Below, piece after piece: positions 32,645-43,763 of a stretch of 64,000 bases of DNA. A program made the position numbers and the translations under genes. The stretch is taken from positions 402,707 through 466,706 of the forward strand of contig JARKIF010000041.1 of assembly GCA_029378245.1 (NCBI GenBank), written 5' to 3'. Every line of letters starts with the position of its first letter. Positions within the stretch are counted from its first letter, which is position 1. The notes beneath the pieces are model-generated. The model was not told the origin of the DNA. It searched no databases and saw only the letters and a program-made list of their open reading frames with translations. This DNA comes from Roridomyces roridus (lineage: Eukaryota > Basidiomycota > Agaricomycetes > Agaricales > Mycenaceae).

Positions 32645-34470
32645 ACAGTTATTCTGACTAGTCACATCGAATACTTACTTGACATATGCTCTCAGCTGGC
32701 CTTGGGGGTTCATACTCGCAACTTGAACCCATGAAGGGGTTGATATCTCTGTTCAATCCACTTCTCTCTTCCTTGCTCGTTGCATGAGTTTTGAACAAAC
32801 CTCGTTCAATTCGAGACGGGATTATGACATGGGTGTTGAAGGGTCAGATACACTGTATAATTCGCTGTCCACAATATTCACGCGGCTACCCAGTCACCTG
32901 GTTCGACTCTAGGCTGGGGCATCACCGAGGATGGAAGATATTTACAAACTTTTGGGTTGAATTGGTTGATTGTCTGAGTCCAAGGAAGTCAGCTCGAACC
33001 CATCAAGAACCCGGTTTGGGTGAAAAGAAGGTTGATGTCCCTACGACCAGCTCAAGGAGCGGAGCACTTGTACGATCACGTCTGGTTCGACTCCAGGGTA
33101 AGCAATTCGGGGGCTTGCGGGATTTCTTTTGTGCAATCCGAGTCCAAAGATTTTGACCTCGAACCCCTCTTGTTTCAATGTGTACTTGAATCTCGTTAGG
33201 AAATCGACCGAACACTAAATAGAATCTTGAAGAAGCTTTGGTCCTGGAGGGTTGGTTCAACTTTGAGGTCTGATGGAGATGAACTTGAGGGTGTGAGTCC
33301 AGTCTCGGAATACAGGCGTACATGGACACCTGCGCCGGCAATGTTTTTCTCTTCTTTTCTTTCATCCTCCGCGGCCACCCACTTGGCCGAGTTGCCCTTG
33401 GCGCTGATACAACAATATTTATTTATACCAGTGCCGTAGTTGCATTTGTTCGTGCCTGCCACGATTATTGGTATACACCTTGATTCCTAGCCAATGTATC
33501 CACATAACCAGGACACCCGATTGAATTTGAACTGATCCTCATCCGAGACTGTCACCGAGTGTCATCTGTCTCTGTAAGGTCAGTGTCACACGTGGCTGGT
33601 AGTTGAAATTCGAGGGTTCGGTTGCATTGGCTTCGAGCCGCGGATATCTTGAACTGCAAACACATGCAAGACTGTGTGCCAGCCTGAATGTATTGAGCAC
33701 AGATTCTTTCGATGAGAGAAAAAAGCAACTGGCAATTATGATTCATGATCCGGAGCGGATTCGAACCGCCGTCGGTAGCTTGACTTGCAAGGTACTTGGG
33801 ATACGTATTCGGGGTCCGTTATGTTGCAGGGCTTCCGAGTTGGGTGGCTAGTACTTCTTGCTGTACACCTCTTTGTATTTTTTTCGAACCAGTGGGAGCA
33901 CATGCACGGGGTGCGATTCGGATCCGCTTCTGAAGGTTTTCAAGCTAGAGGCTAGACGGACCTGAGAGAGGGCGCATAAAAATTGCCACTGCACTGGCCC
34001 TGGGTTAGTGACCAGAGGTGGATTCGAACCACTGCATGCGGTATGCCCGAGTATTCCCCAATTCGAGGTACGGAAGTGTCCCTGGATATTTCGCACTCTG
34101 TCAATTGGACCGCTGATGCTCTCAAAACTACTCCGCGTCTAACTTGAAGCGGAGGACGGAGAGCCTCCGAGTAGACGGAATATCATTGCCCCGTCTCCGT
34201 TGGACTCCGCCTTGACAAAAGGTGAAACATTACAAAGTCCATTCTAACGCGAATCGGCGTCCGGCTCAAGTCCGATTGCTTGTTCTGACCCTGGGGTTTG
34301 AATGCAACTGGGATCACGCGGAGCTTGGCCATTCAACCATTGACCGGATCACGTAACAGACTTTTGCCAATGGTGACAGACGTGGGAATTAGCCCACACA
34401 ATAAGAGCGCGTGACCCGGGATAGGACTTCCGGTCTACCTTCGCGTTCTTTTGTCTCGTCTCTCGCCACC
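32645..34470. repeat. Gene-free, tRNA-like relics
   Basis: No gene seen. T-arm-like cores occur near 32900 (TGGTTCGACTC, plus), 33080 (plus), 33750 (GCGGATTCGAACCGC, minus) and 34020 (GTGGATTCGAACCAC, minus). None has a matching acceptor stem. The last 100 bases must hold the promoter of the dehydrogenase gene. Confidence 0.4.
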
Positions 34471-36785
34471 ATGCCCTCCCTGAACGCTTTCTCACAATCC
34501 AAAGCCGAAGAGCTCTCCGCCAACTGGAAGGGCACCAACTTCCTCGGGGGAACGACCAAAAACTTTATCGGTGGCGAGTTCCTGGAGAGTAAGACGGACA
34601 AATGGATCGATGTCTTGGATCCAGTGAGTCTTGTTCTGAGAACAAGAGGACTGAAACCTAAATGTTGGACAGGCTACTCAAACCCTTCTTTCGCGCGTCC
34701 CTGAGACGACGGCCGATGGTAAGTCGCCTTACAGTCTCCGATGATCGTCCTGATCGTTATTCTGCAGAGTTCGAGAGCGCCGTCCAAGCAGCTTCCAAGG
34801 CCTTCAAAGGCTGGAAGGCGACGAGCGTGTTGAAGCGCCAGCGGTTCGCCTTGGAGTGCGTGCTTTGCAACCTTCTCCGTTCTTGCCTGACCTTTGTAGA
34901 CTGCAAGCCCTCATCCGGCAACATATGGACACGATCGCGAGCGCCATCGTCCTCGAGCAAGGCAAAACCTTTGCTGGTGCGTTCCACCCTCCACCCCGTT
35001 CTCCGAACTCGGAGTCGCATCATGCCTCATGCATCACCTCACATCGCCAATGCATATCAACTAACTGATCGCTGCAGATGCCCAAGGTGACGTCCTCCGT
35101 GGTCTCCAAGTCGTCGAATCGGCATGTGCGATCCCCACTACGTTGATGGGCGAGAAGCTCGAAGTGAGCAAGGACATGGATACCGAGACGCGCAAGGTGC
35201 CGTTGGGTGTTTGTGCGAGGTGCGTTCCGTCTTTGCGTTTCCGGCGTCTTGCTTGTCTAACGCCGACATCCCAGCATCGCTCCGTTCAACTTCCCCGCCA
35301 TGATCCCACTGTGGACCCTCCCCATGGCGCTCGTCACGGGAAACACGCTCATCCTCAAGCCCTCCGAGCGTGATCCTGGTGCGGCGATGATCTTGGCCGA
35401 GTTGTGTATACGTGCGGGTGCGTTTCTACTGCTTTTCGTCCCTTCCAGCTATTTGAACTTTCGTTCCCGCAGGCCTCCCCGCAGGTGTACTCAACATTGT
35501 CCACGGCACGGTTCCGACCGTCAATGCTATCTGCACGCACCCCCTCATCAAGGCGATCAGCTTCGTCGGGGGCAATCGCGCGGGGGAGCATATTTACAAT
35601 TTGTGAGTGCTTGCTTCAGTCCTGCCTCTTTGTTTTCAACGAACGATCGAAGGGGAACGAAGAATGGTAAACGCGTTCAGTGCAACATGGGCGCGAAGAA
35701 TCATGCGGTTGTCATGCCCGATGGTGAGTCCACGTCCTTATTCTGTAGATGCAGATTGTTGAATGGAGGGATACAGCGAACAAGGACCAGGCGATCAACG
35801 CACTGCTCGGTGCTGCGTGTGGTGGTGAGTATTACGCCTCAGTGATAATAGTGATACGCGACTCACAATGTTACAGCTGCGGGGCAGAGATGCATGGCCA
35901 TCTCCGTAGCCGTCTTTGTGGGCGCGGCGAAAGATTTTATCCCCGACCTCGTCGCAAAGGCGAAAACGCTGAAGGTTAGCCAGGGATTCGAGAAGGGTGC
36001 CGAGTTGTGCGTTCTCATCTTCTCCTTCCAACAAATGCACTAACTGACTGGGACTTTCCAGCGGCCCCGTGACCACCCCTGCTGCCAAGGCGCGCATTGA
36101 GGCGTACATCGACTCGGTGGAGAAGGAGGGCAAGGGCGGCAAAGTTCTCCTTGACGGACGAGGTGTTCAGATTGCGGGCTACGCTGATGGCAATTTCGTG
36201 GGTGCGACGGTGGTCGAGGTTTCCACTGAGCATACAGCGTACAAGTGCGTCCTCTTTTCCACCCTCCCTTCTTCTTATAACCCACCCCCTCTATCTCTCC
36301 AGGGAAGAAATATTCGGCCCTGTCCTCTGCGTGCTTTACGCCCCCGACCTTTCTTCAGCCATCTCGCTCATCAACGCCAACCCATTCGGCAACGGCGCCG
36401 CCCTGTTCACCCAATCCGGCCCTATCGCCCGCAAATTCGAAACCGAGGTCGAGGTTGGGCAGATTGGTATTAACGTCCCCATCCCGGTGCCATTGCCCAT
36501 GTTTTCGTGGACGGGGAACAAGGGTAGCTTCTTGGGGGATATTAATTTCTATGGAAAGGGGTACGTCCTTTGTTGTTTCTTTGCTGGAGGATGGAATGGA
36601 AAGTTGACGAATGAACCTCGTAGGGGTGTCAACTTTTACACTCAAACCAAGGTCGGTTTTGGTCTTCTCTTCGCTTCTTCACGTGCTGACTCTTGCGGTT
36701 GTAGACGACCACGACGCTCTGGCGCTCGGACGACGCGCATGTGGCGGGCGAGGGTGTGTCGGTGAATATGCCTGTTATGAAGTAA
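34471..36785 (+). CDS. Methylmalonate-semialdehyde dehydrogenase (CoA-acylating)
   Basis: Oxidises methylmalonate and malonate semialdehydes to propionyl- and acetyl-CoA in valine and pyrimidine breakdown, normally in mitochondria. About a dozen exons splice to roughly 535 residues. Family marks: TKNFIGGEF near the start, [37 protein letters not shown], then NMGAKNH. In this last motif the usual ALDH general-base Glu is Asn, as in this subfamily. The catalytic Cys is in [10 protein letters not shown] and EEIFGPVL comes later. It ends [18 protein letters not shown]. The ATG at 34471 (CACC before it) is the first in frame. An upstream GTG-led extension rich in Arg and Ser has no ATG, so an N-terminal mitochondrial signal is not evident. 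All introns are short GT-AG. Confidence 0.92.
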
Positions 36786-37514
36786 GTCGGTGTACGTATG
36801 GAGGGATTTGGGGTTGCTTGATATAAACGTTGTTGTTATGCGATGTACGATAGGTAAAGCATGAATGTACGTTCAAACTTTTGGTTTTACAGAACAGGAG
36901 TGTAAAACGATGATCATGTTCGCCATATGAACATAGCTCGAATCGAACAAGGTTTGTTCTACCCTCACAGCATTAACATGGTAGTAAGATGGAACGCAGA
37001 TGGTCCTTGCCACTCCTTGGAGTTTGTATGCAATGCATGATATATAAAGGATGAAATGTACGATGTGTTTTTGCTTCTAATGTTTGCGAGATCCAGAGCG
37101 AAAAAACAAGTATTTGCGGACTTGCAAACAGGTAATACCGGACCTCGATTCGAACGAGGGTTGCGCGGAAGGCAGCTGGTGTCCTTGGGGTTCAAGTGCC
37201 AGCCGTAAAGGTTCCATTCCATGTAGCTGAAACCAATACAGGAAGTGTGCACGGCCATTCAACATGGCTTCCACCAGATCTGGTCAAGACCGAACTCTGG
37301 TTGACATTAATCGGACTATTTGGCCTCCGCATTCAAGGCGATCCAGCGTGCTTCGCTGACGGCCCTATAAGCTAATGGCAAGTGCATTTATCCCGGTCGC
37401 GACCGATTCAAACCAAGGTATATTCGATCCCAGCAACCAAAAGAATCTAGTGCGCGACAGTAATGCAACCGTCGACAGACTCCAAGACACCCCTCCAAAT
37501 TAGGGATTCAATCA
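36786..37514. other. Intergenic, one tRNA-like relic
   Basis: A T-arm-like CCTCG-TTCGAAT-CGAGG is present on the minus strand near 37151-37167, without a matching acceptor stem. Nothing else recognised. Confidence 0.35.
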
Positions 37515-38960
37515 TCAAGCGGCACAGGCAGGACACATGTAAACGTCTGTGTGTCCCGTTAATATCCCGTCAAGCAGCTGTGAGAGAGAGATACGCACCA
37601 CAGGGTCTGGTGAAATCGGCAAACCCGGGGCCAGAAGTGGGCTCTGTCCAGTGATGAAGAACGCGCCTATGAATCCGGGGGTCAGAATTAACATGGGGGA
37701 GGGGGAAAGAGCTCACCATTCCAATTATCATACATCACGTACGCCGTGACGCGGTCTCCATTCTCGTTGATCCATGTAGGTGTGCGCACAGTGGTGGCGG
37801 TATCATAACTCCACAGGGCGGTCTCAACACCGAGGCCACTGAGCGTGATGGAGTCCCTGTACGAATTCCCGGTGGCGGTCGATGGAGGGCCCTCAGGAAC
37901 TGGATCGGACTTTCCCAGGAACGCAAAACTGGGAGGGAGTTGAGAATCTGGGACGGCAAGAGACGTAACAATCAAAGTACGCATGCGCACCTGTTCGATG
38001 TCCCCGACCCGAAATTATTGCCGTTCGCCGGGTTCCCGATGATGGCCCCCATGTACAAGTAGCCGTCATATGGATATGGCACATATACTGTAAAAAAATT
38101 ATTGGGACTCATTTGGATGGCATGTGCATATGGTAACCCGGGTTTCGAGCACAACTCCAGGTTGGTCGCCGTTTGGAGTACAACATTTCTTACGGTTTCA
38201 ACTTGGTTCCAACAACTCCCCGGATTTCAACCTCCATGGTGTGGTGTAGTGCCGTTAGCTAGAATGCCGATTGATTGAGTATCGGCAGATGTGATGGTGC
38301 AGAGGTTCGGTTCAAAAGATAAATGGCAGATCAAAATATTCAGTTGGCTTGCACTGCCAGATTTGATGCTCTGCCTCGTATGAATTTTCTTAAAAGACTC
38401 AGGGAAGCATCATATCAACTTCCAAAGTGGTTGGGCATTAGGTGCAAGACAGAGAAAGTAAGCATTCCAACAAGTTCGGAATACTTAGCCTATCAGTATC
38501 GCATCACTGCCAACATTATCGGCACATCGGCAGAATCACGAAGACTCTTTTTGAAAAGGAGTGAATATCCTGCAGATGTTATCCAAGACGCGACCCCCCA
38601 AGATGGGATCCAAACACCGAATTACAATTGAAATGCGACCCAGAGCCTGCACTCTGAAAGGGATGTAATCGTAGTAATTATTTTACAGTATATCGCCCAT
38701 ATATGGATAATCCGTAGGCGCGATCATCTGGAATAGGGACGTCGAGCCTGGAGTGTAGGTGAAAGACACCTCCAGCGCCCCGCCATCACTCTGGGAGTGC
38801 TGGACAATATAGAAGGCCCCGAACCCGTTCAGTGCGCTCGAGACGAACCCGTCTGGCGAATTAGGATTGCTGGAGTGAAATCCGATGTTGCAGGTAAATC
38901 TGGGGATTAATGTAGATGAGCGGAGCAGAATGGAACGTGGATATCATTAGGGAACGTACT
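37515..38960 (-). pseudogene. Hypothetical gene interrupted by a MITE
   Basis: I do not recognise the protein. On the minus strand a partial exon ends at a GTACGT donor (38960). The next exon starts at 38899 (RFTCNIGFHSS..) and runs to 38689. There a 601-bp element breaks it; the frame resumes at 38085 (YVPYPYDGYLYMG), continues to a donor near 37990, then FAFLGKSDPVPEG.. and a last exon ending at 37515. Omitting the element and one TA joins the two halves in frame (PYMGDIYVPYPYDG). The composition (Gly, Ser, Asn, Tyr) suggests a secreted or surface protein. The 5' end is not identified. Confidence 0.5.
38088..38688. mobile_element. 601-bp MITE with TA target site inside an exon
   Basis: Starts CTGTAAAAAAATTATT and ends with the inverted AATTATTTTACAG, flanked by TA on both sides (38086-38087, 38689-38690). 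Removing element plus one TA is 603 bases, a multiple of three, and the protein frame continues across the joint. A 102-codon frame inside it has no recognised function. The CTGTA start and TA target resemble the elements at 24.6 and 25.3 kb, although the rest of the ends differs. Confidence 0.65.
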
Positions 38961-39340
38961 GCACAGGCTCGGGTCCTTGAGTTTAGTTTTAGTTACAGTG
39001 TGGTAGTAACATGCAGTGCAACCATTCCAACGTGTCCCCAATATTGCGGACGACTCAAGTAAGTGAAGGGGGAGGGATCTGTCTGGTTCAACCAAGAAGT
39101 GCCAAGTCGAACCACGGTCGAATGCCAGCGGTTCGAATCCGCTGGAGCCCATTATTTGGTCGAACGCTGCTTTATTTAAATTTTACTGCTCGAAAGACAC
39201 CAGCTTGTGCATGGGGACTCCTTGATTCGGCAAGCGAGTGAGATCGCGGCACGCAGCAGGTAGTTTTACTCCCAAGGAGAGCTCAAAGTCGATGAAGGAT
39301 GTTATGTCATTAATTATAAAAGGCCAGCATTCTATCTCGT
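38961..39340. other. Intergenic with tRNA-like relic
   Basis: CAGCGG-TTCGAAT-CCGCTG near 39127-39145 is a perfect T arm on the plus strand, but no acceptor partner is found upstream. The same CCAGCGGTTCGAATCCGCT core recurs at 45320. The remainder is 3' flank of the F-box gene. Confidence 0.4.
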
Positions 39341-40663
39341 TTAGTAAATCTCCTCCTCTTCCTCCTCCTCAACCCGCTCCCCAAGAGCCCTAAAAAACCC
39401 GTTCGAGTCTGCTTCCACCCGCGCGAGGTGCTCTTCCACCGCCTCATCCAACAACGCTCCATCCAGCTTCAGCTGAACAGAATGGAGAGCCGGGAACGCG
39501 CCATTGGACTCGCCACGATGGGCCAAAAGCGAGTCGACCAACTGCACGAGTTCAGCTCCGTCCACTTCGTCGCTGCAGCCGGATATCTCCAATGTAGTGA
39601 GCCGAGGGAGGGTCAAGTCGAACGGTGCCGCGAATACAGGCAAGACGTGCGGCATATCATCGAGCACGAGCGTCTCCAGCGTCGGCGCCACACATTGGAG
39701 AAGCACGACGAGCTCCTCTGGGATGGTATCCAGCCCGCTCATCGCAAGATGAAGTAATTGGAAGGGGGAGTCCTCGTGGAGCTCGAGGATGATGGGCACG
39801 GGGTCCCACGGCAACGCGTGTTCCGGCTGCGCGGAGGAGAGGGCGAGGGAATCCAAGAGCGGAAACCGAAGCCGTTCGAGGATGTCCCCGAGACAGTCCG
39901 CCGCCGTCGTGTAATCCAACGACCGGAGTGCAGGCATGATGTGAACGGGACGCGTGCGGACCTCGCCCGTTTCCTCCACTTCCTCCACGTGAAGGTCCTC
40001 AAGGAGAGAACACTGGATGAGCATGTCGTAGAGCGCCATGTCTTGGATAGGGGTGACCAGCGTGAGAGAGGTTAGTTGATGGAGTGGGAGGTTGGGGATG
40101 CGCGCAGGGAGGAGGGTGTTCTGCACGGTGAGGGAGAAGGTCCGCAGAGAGGGACAGGAACTGAGAAAGATTTCTCCCAGGGCCAGCAATTCAGACGGCT
40201 CCTCGCAATCGTCTGTCATGGTAATGTCGAGCGAGGCGAGGAGGGGGAATTTTGGCATCTCTGTGGCGTGTGGAACGACGTCACCGCGTTGAACAGCGAG
40301 GACGAGGTTCTCCAGCCTGTCCTGGACGTCCAAAAGCGGTTGGTATTCGAGGACGGCCTCTGGAGCGTGCTCCGGACGACTGATCATGTCGATTATGACA
40401 GACACCGGGAGACCGTCCGAGCGTGAGAGGATTGTCGATATGATTTCGCTGTTCAACGAAGGGGATTTGGAGCGGTGAAAATAGGGCTGTGTCCAGAGCA
40501 GCGGCGTACTGTTGCAGATGGCGTGCCACCGCGGACAGACACGACTGAGCAGGAGAATCGCGTCGATCTCGGCCAGTGGGCTAAAAGATGCGATGAAAAG
40601 TCGGAAGATGACCTCGAGAATTTCGGGGGGCAGATGTCCGATGGGACTGTTGTCGATATCCAT
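39341..40663 (-). CDS. F-box protein (family B), copy 2
   Basis: Intronless, 440 residues from the ATG at 40663, which aligns with the start of copy 1. The longer open frame upstream begins with GTG and is not used. F-box: LPPEILEVIFRLF, then LLSRVCPRWHAICNSTPLLW. Leucine-rich remainder, acidic C terminus with a run of Glu (EEEEEEEIY). The pair with 31322-32644 is in opposite orientation with duplicated promoters, so it arose as an inverted segmental duplication of about 1.5 kb. Both copies keep full open frames, which suggests selection on both. Role as for copy 1. Confidence 0.85.
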   Translation of the reverse strand: MDIDNSPIGHLPPEILEVIFRLFIASFSPLAEIDAILLLSRVCPRWHAICNSTPLLWTQPYFHRSKSPSLNSEIISTILSRSDGLPVSVIIDMISRPEHAPEAVLEYQPLLDVQDRLENLVLAVQRGDVVPHATEMPKFPLLASLDITMTDDCEEPSELLALGEIFLSSCPSLRTFSLTVQNTLLPARIPNLPLHQLTSLTLVTPIQDMALYDMLIQCSLLEDLHVEEVEETGEVRTRPVHIMPALRSLDYTTAADCLGDILERLRFPLLDSLALSSAQPEHALPWDPVPIILELHEDSPFQLLHLAMSGLDTIPEELVVLLQCVAPTLETLVLDDMPHVLPVFAAPFDLTLPRLTTLEISGCSDEVDGAELVQLVDSLLAHRGESNGAFPALHSVQLKLDGALLDEAVEEHLARVEADSNGFFRALGERVEEEEEEEIY

Positions 40664-41776
40664 GCTGTTATTGTGGTCAGCGTTCGCAACAGAATCAAGT
40701 GAATCGACCACGTACGATTATTTCAAGAAATGCGGGGGACGGAGGAGAGTTGGTGCAAAGCCCTCAAGTCACTCGGCACTTATATAGGTCCCTCAGACAA
40801 TGCGTGGCCAGAGGTCACTGAATTTCCATTTGAGGCTGAAGCATGAACCCGCACAATTGTTCGCCACGAGAACAAAGCAGTGTACCGCCTGGGAGCAGTG
40901 ATAGGGCTTGGGCCAGCCATTGTTCCTGAGTCGACGCGGGGGCCAGTATCTTGCATGCGAACACGTGCAAATCTCTGGCAATCGGAGTATAACAATGGTA
41001 CAATGACCACAGCAAGAAAGGGAGCAGTTGGCAGGGGCGCGAGATGGAGAGGGAATCCGATGTATCGTCATGTCCAAGGGGCTTCAACGATAAGAAAAAT
41101 GTAACATACCTTCCAATTTTTTTTTTCAGAGGGTCGAGGGACCCTCCCTCCCTACGTAATGATTGATCCCATCAGATCTTCCTTTTTAGGCATTATCTCC
41201 GGGCAACATCGCCTCAGTACACTACACAAGAGCCCCAGTATTGAAGGAATATATATTTTCTGTGTACACAATGCATGTTGAGCCTATCGGGCCACTCAAA
41301 AGGTGTGCAAGTAGCGAATAAAAAATGCCCCACGCTTCTGCCGGTTCACTGAATCGAACTCCCGCCAACTCGCACTCATGCAGTTACCATATTTGGTAGT
41401 GGCTGTACCTACCCCTCCCCACCGATATAGTAATAATCTTTTCATTCTTTCTCGACAACCGCTGGGCCGATTAGCCTCAAATAATTTTTCCTATACTCCC
41501 AAGAGTCTACATCACACATTGGAGACCCCATACAAGAAATTCGCATTTTTGAAGCCCCTTGGTCATGTCGGTGGAATACTTATTGAGGCCTGAGTCAGCT
41601 GGCCAGGAGCCGTACTGACAAAGGGCGGGCAAGTGCGGGTGGAGTGTGCTAGCGCTCGGCCAGAAATCATAGACGCGCGGCGGAAAGTAACTTGAGTACG
41701 GCGGAGAGAGCTCGTGATTGGCCCAAGAATTTGTCGCACGGTCGGGAATCAAAATCCCGTCTTGCCTCCTACCACC
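40664..41776. other. Intergenic; F-box promoter then nothing recognised
   Basis: 40664-40870 is the promoter region shared with copy 1 (TATATAAG at 40778). 40870-41776 holds no gene or clear repeat I can support. Confidence 0.35.
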
Positions 41777-43228
41777 ATGCAGCGACGCCGCGAGCTGCGA
41801 CAACAGCTGTACGAGCTCAACGAAAGCGTCTCTCAAACCAACAATGCCAGCGGTCTCGACGACATCCGCAGCAGGCGCTCCAACATCCTTTCCGAGCTCA
41901 ATCTCGTCACCTATCCCGTCCTCAGTGCTCACCCTGGCCCCCGAAATCACTGCTGAAATTTTCCAGTGGTGTTTCGACGCATACCCATCCTTTGGCTATA
42001 ACACCACACCACTGCTTCTTATCCGCGTCTGCCGGTACTGGAGGGACGTGGCTTTGTCCACCCCCGCGCTGTGGGACACGATCTGGTTTCTGCGCGATCC
42101 TATCATCCAAACGCACTATCCCGCGCTCGAGTCGTGGCTCAAACGTTCCGGCACTCGTCCTATTACTCTCCGTATTCACTACGTCGCCTATGAATCTTCC
42201 GCTCACCTGGACGTGCTCATTCATAACCACGCCTCGCGATTGCAGTACCTGCAGTAGATTGCCTTCAAAGGGGTCCTCCGCACTCTAGATCCAGTTCCAT
42301 CATTTCCTGTGCTCGAAACTCTTCGGATCTGCATCTACCGCCGCGCAGACCGGAACGAGGGCCCCATCCAGATATTCAAACCCCACGCCGCTCCCGCCCT
42401 TCGTCATCTGGCGCTCGAGTTGTTGCCGCCCTCGCTGCTCTCGACCATACCGTGGGGGCAATTGACGACGCTGGAGCTAGCGCAGGCGTCCCGCGCGGAA
42501 TGCATCCAGGCTCTTCGGCAGGCGCCGGCCCTCCAGGAGTTCAAGCGCCAAGATACCTTTGAGCTCAGAAACGAGGCGATGCCAGAAGCAGGAGAACCAC
42601 AACTGCATCACTCTTCCCTCGTGTCTCTCACCGTATCCACTCAACGGCACGACGAGAGCATCCTACCCCTCCTCGCCGTTCCGGCCTTGGAGAAACTGAG
42701 CATCCAAGCGTGAGCATCCAAGCGAGGTGCTGGCCCGGCCTCGATAGAAGTATCATCCCATTCCTGTCTCGTGTATCTCACACACTGCGATCCTTCGCAG
42801 TCAGACTGTCGCCCACCGCTCCTGTGCATTGGTTCCACCACCTTACGGCGCTCACGACGTTGGAACTCACCGTCCCAGGGCCGCACATCAACATCAACAG
42901 AGAGTTCCGGCCTGATATCATTCATGCGTTGGGCCGGCGTACCTCGCCCGACTTTGTACCTCGCCTCCGGACGTTCGTCCTCTCGGAGGCGCTGTCGGAT
43001 CGGGTGGGTGATACGCTCCTCCAGGCGCTTGATTCCAGATGCGAGTCGTCCTCCTCCGACGCAGATGCAGGGCACGCTCGGCTCGAATCCTTCAGTCTCT
43101 TTTGGCCTGCGTATCGGCTTGATCCTACCGATGGTATGCCGCTGGTGAATGTCCCGGCCTTGCGTGCGTTGGCTGCGCGTGGGATGCGGATTCACATCGG
43201 GACGCGTGCGCAGAATAGCTTTTGTTGA
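41777..43228 (+). pseudogene. F-box protein pseudogene (third family)
   Basis: Typical agaricomycete layout: an N-terminal coiled coil (LRQQLYELNESVSQT..RSRRSNIL), a linker ending YPVL, the F-box (LAPEITAEIFQWCF, LIRVCRYWRDVALSTPALWDTI), then leucine-rich sequence to RAQNSFC. Three lesions break it. A 7-base surplus near 41924-41930 shifts the frame between YPVL and TLAPEI. An in-frame TAG lies at 42255-42257. A 14-base tandem duplication (42698-42711 and 42712-42725, GAGCATCCAAGCG plus T or A) shifts the frame after KLSIQA; one copy alone would keep it open. With three independent lesions it cannot be a sequencing slip alone. Confidence 0.85.
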
Positions 43229-43763
43229 ACGTGGGAATAGCTGCGACTAGGTGTGCATATGAGTTGTCATTTCGACCGAGTTTCTCGAATGGCTGACCCA
43301 GCTACTCAGGTACGGGCTCTCTAGATCGTGCTGAAGCTCAAATTCCGTACGCCCAACGTGTTGAATGTCCCCGTTACGATGTTACCTCACTGAATGTCCC
43401 AATTTTTTTCGGACTTGTCTCGATATTTCAAGGCCACTGCTGTTATTTAACATATGCACAATGTCATCTAGAGTATTGTTCCTCAAAAACTCTTTCTATA
43501 GCCTCCGCTTCCTCGCACGACGCCGTCCGAGTTCAAAATCTCCTTGGATGTTGTCAAGTGCCGTCCATACTTGAGTCATATACCCTCTGTCCGTGACATG
43601 CTCCAGGATCTAAGCCGGAACTCGGTGGACAGGAATTTCTGGGAAAAAACCCAAGGTTCAAAAAGAAAGTCTCGGAAGCCTGTTCTGATCCGATTCTCAC
43701 ACAAGGACAAATATCAACAGCCTTTGTCAGCAGTGCCTCGTGTTCTCTTTGTCTCCCACCACC
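43229..43763. other. Intergenic, nothing recognised
   Basis: 3' flank of the F-box pseudogene and promoter region of the MYND gene; no clear TATA box. Confidence 0.3.

Noticed and set aside
33741..34100. Two possible tRNA genes on the minus strand
   Set aside because: T arms are present, but no matching acceptor 5' strand, D arm or foldable anticodon arm.
40664..40711. 16-residue extension of F-box copy 2
   Set aside because: It begins with GTG. From the ATG at 40663 the protein has the same length and start as its paralogue.
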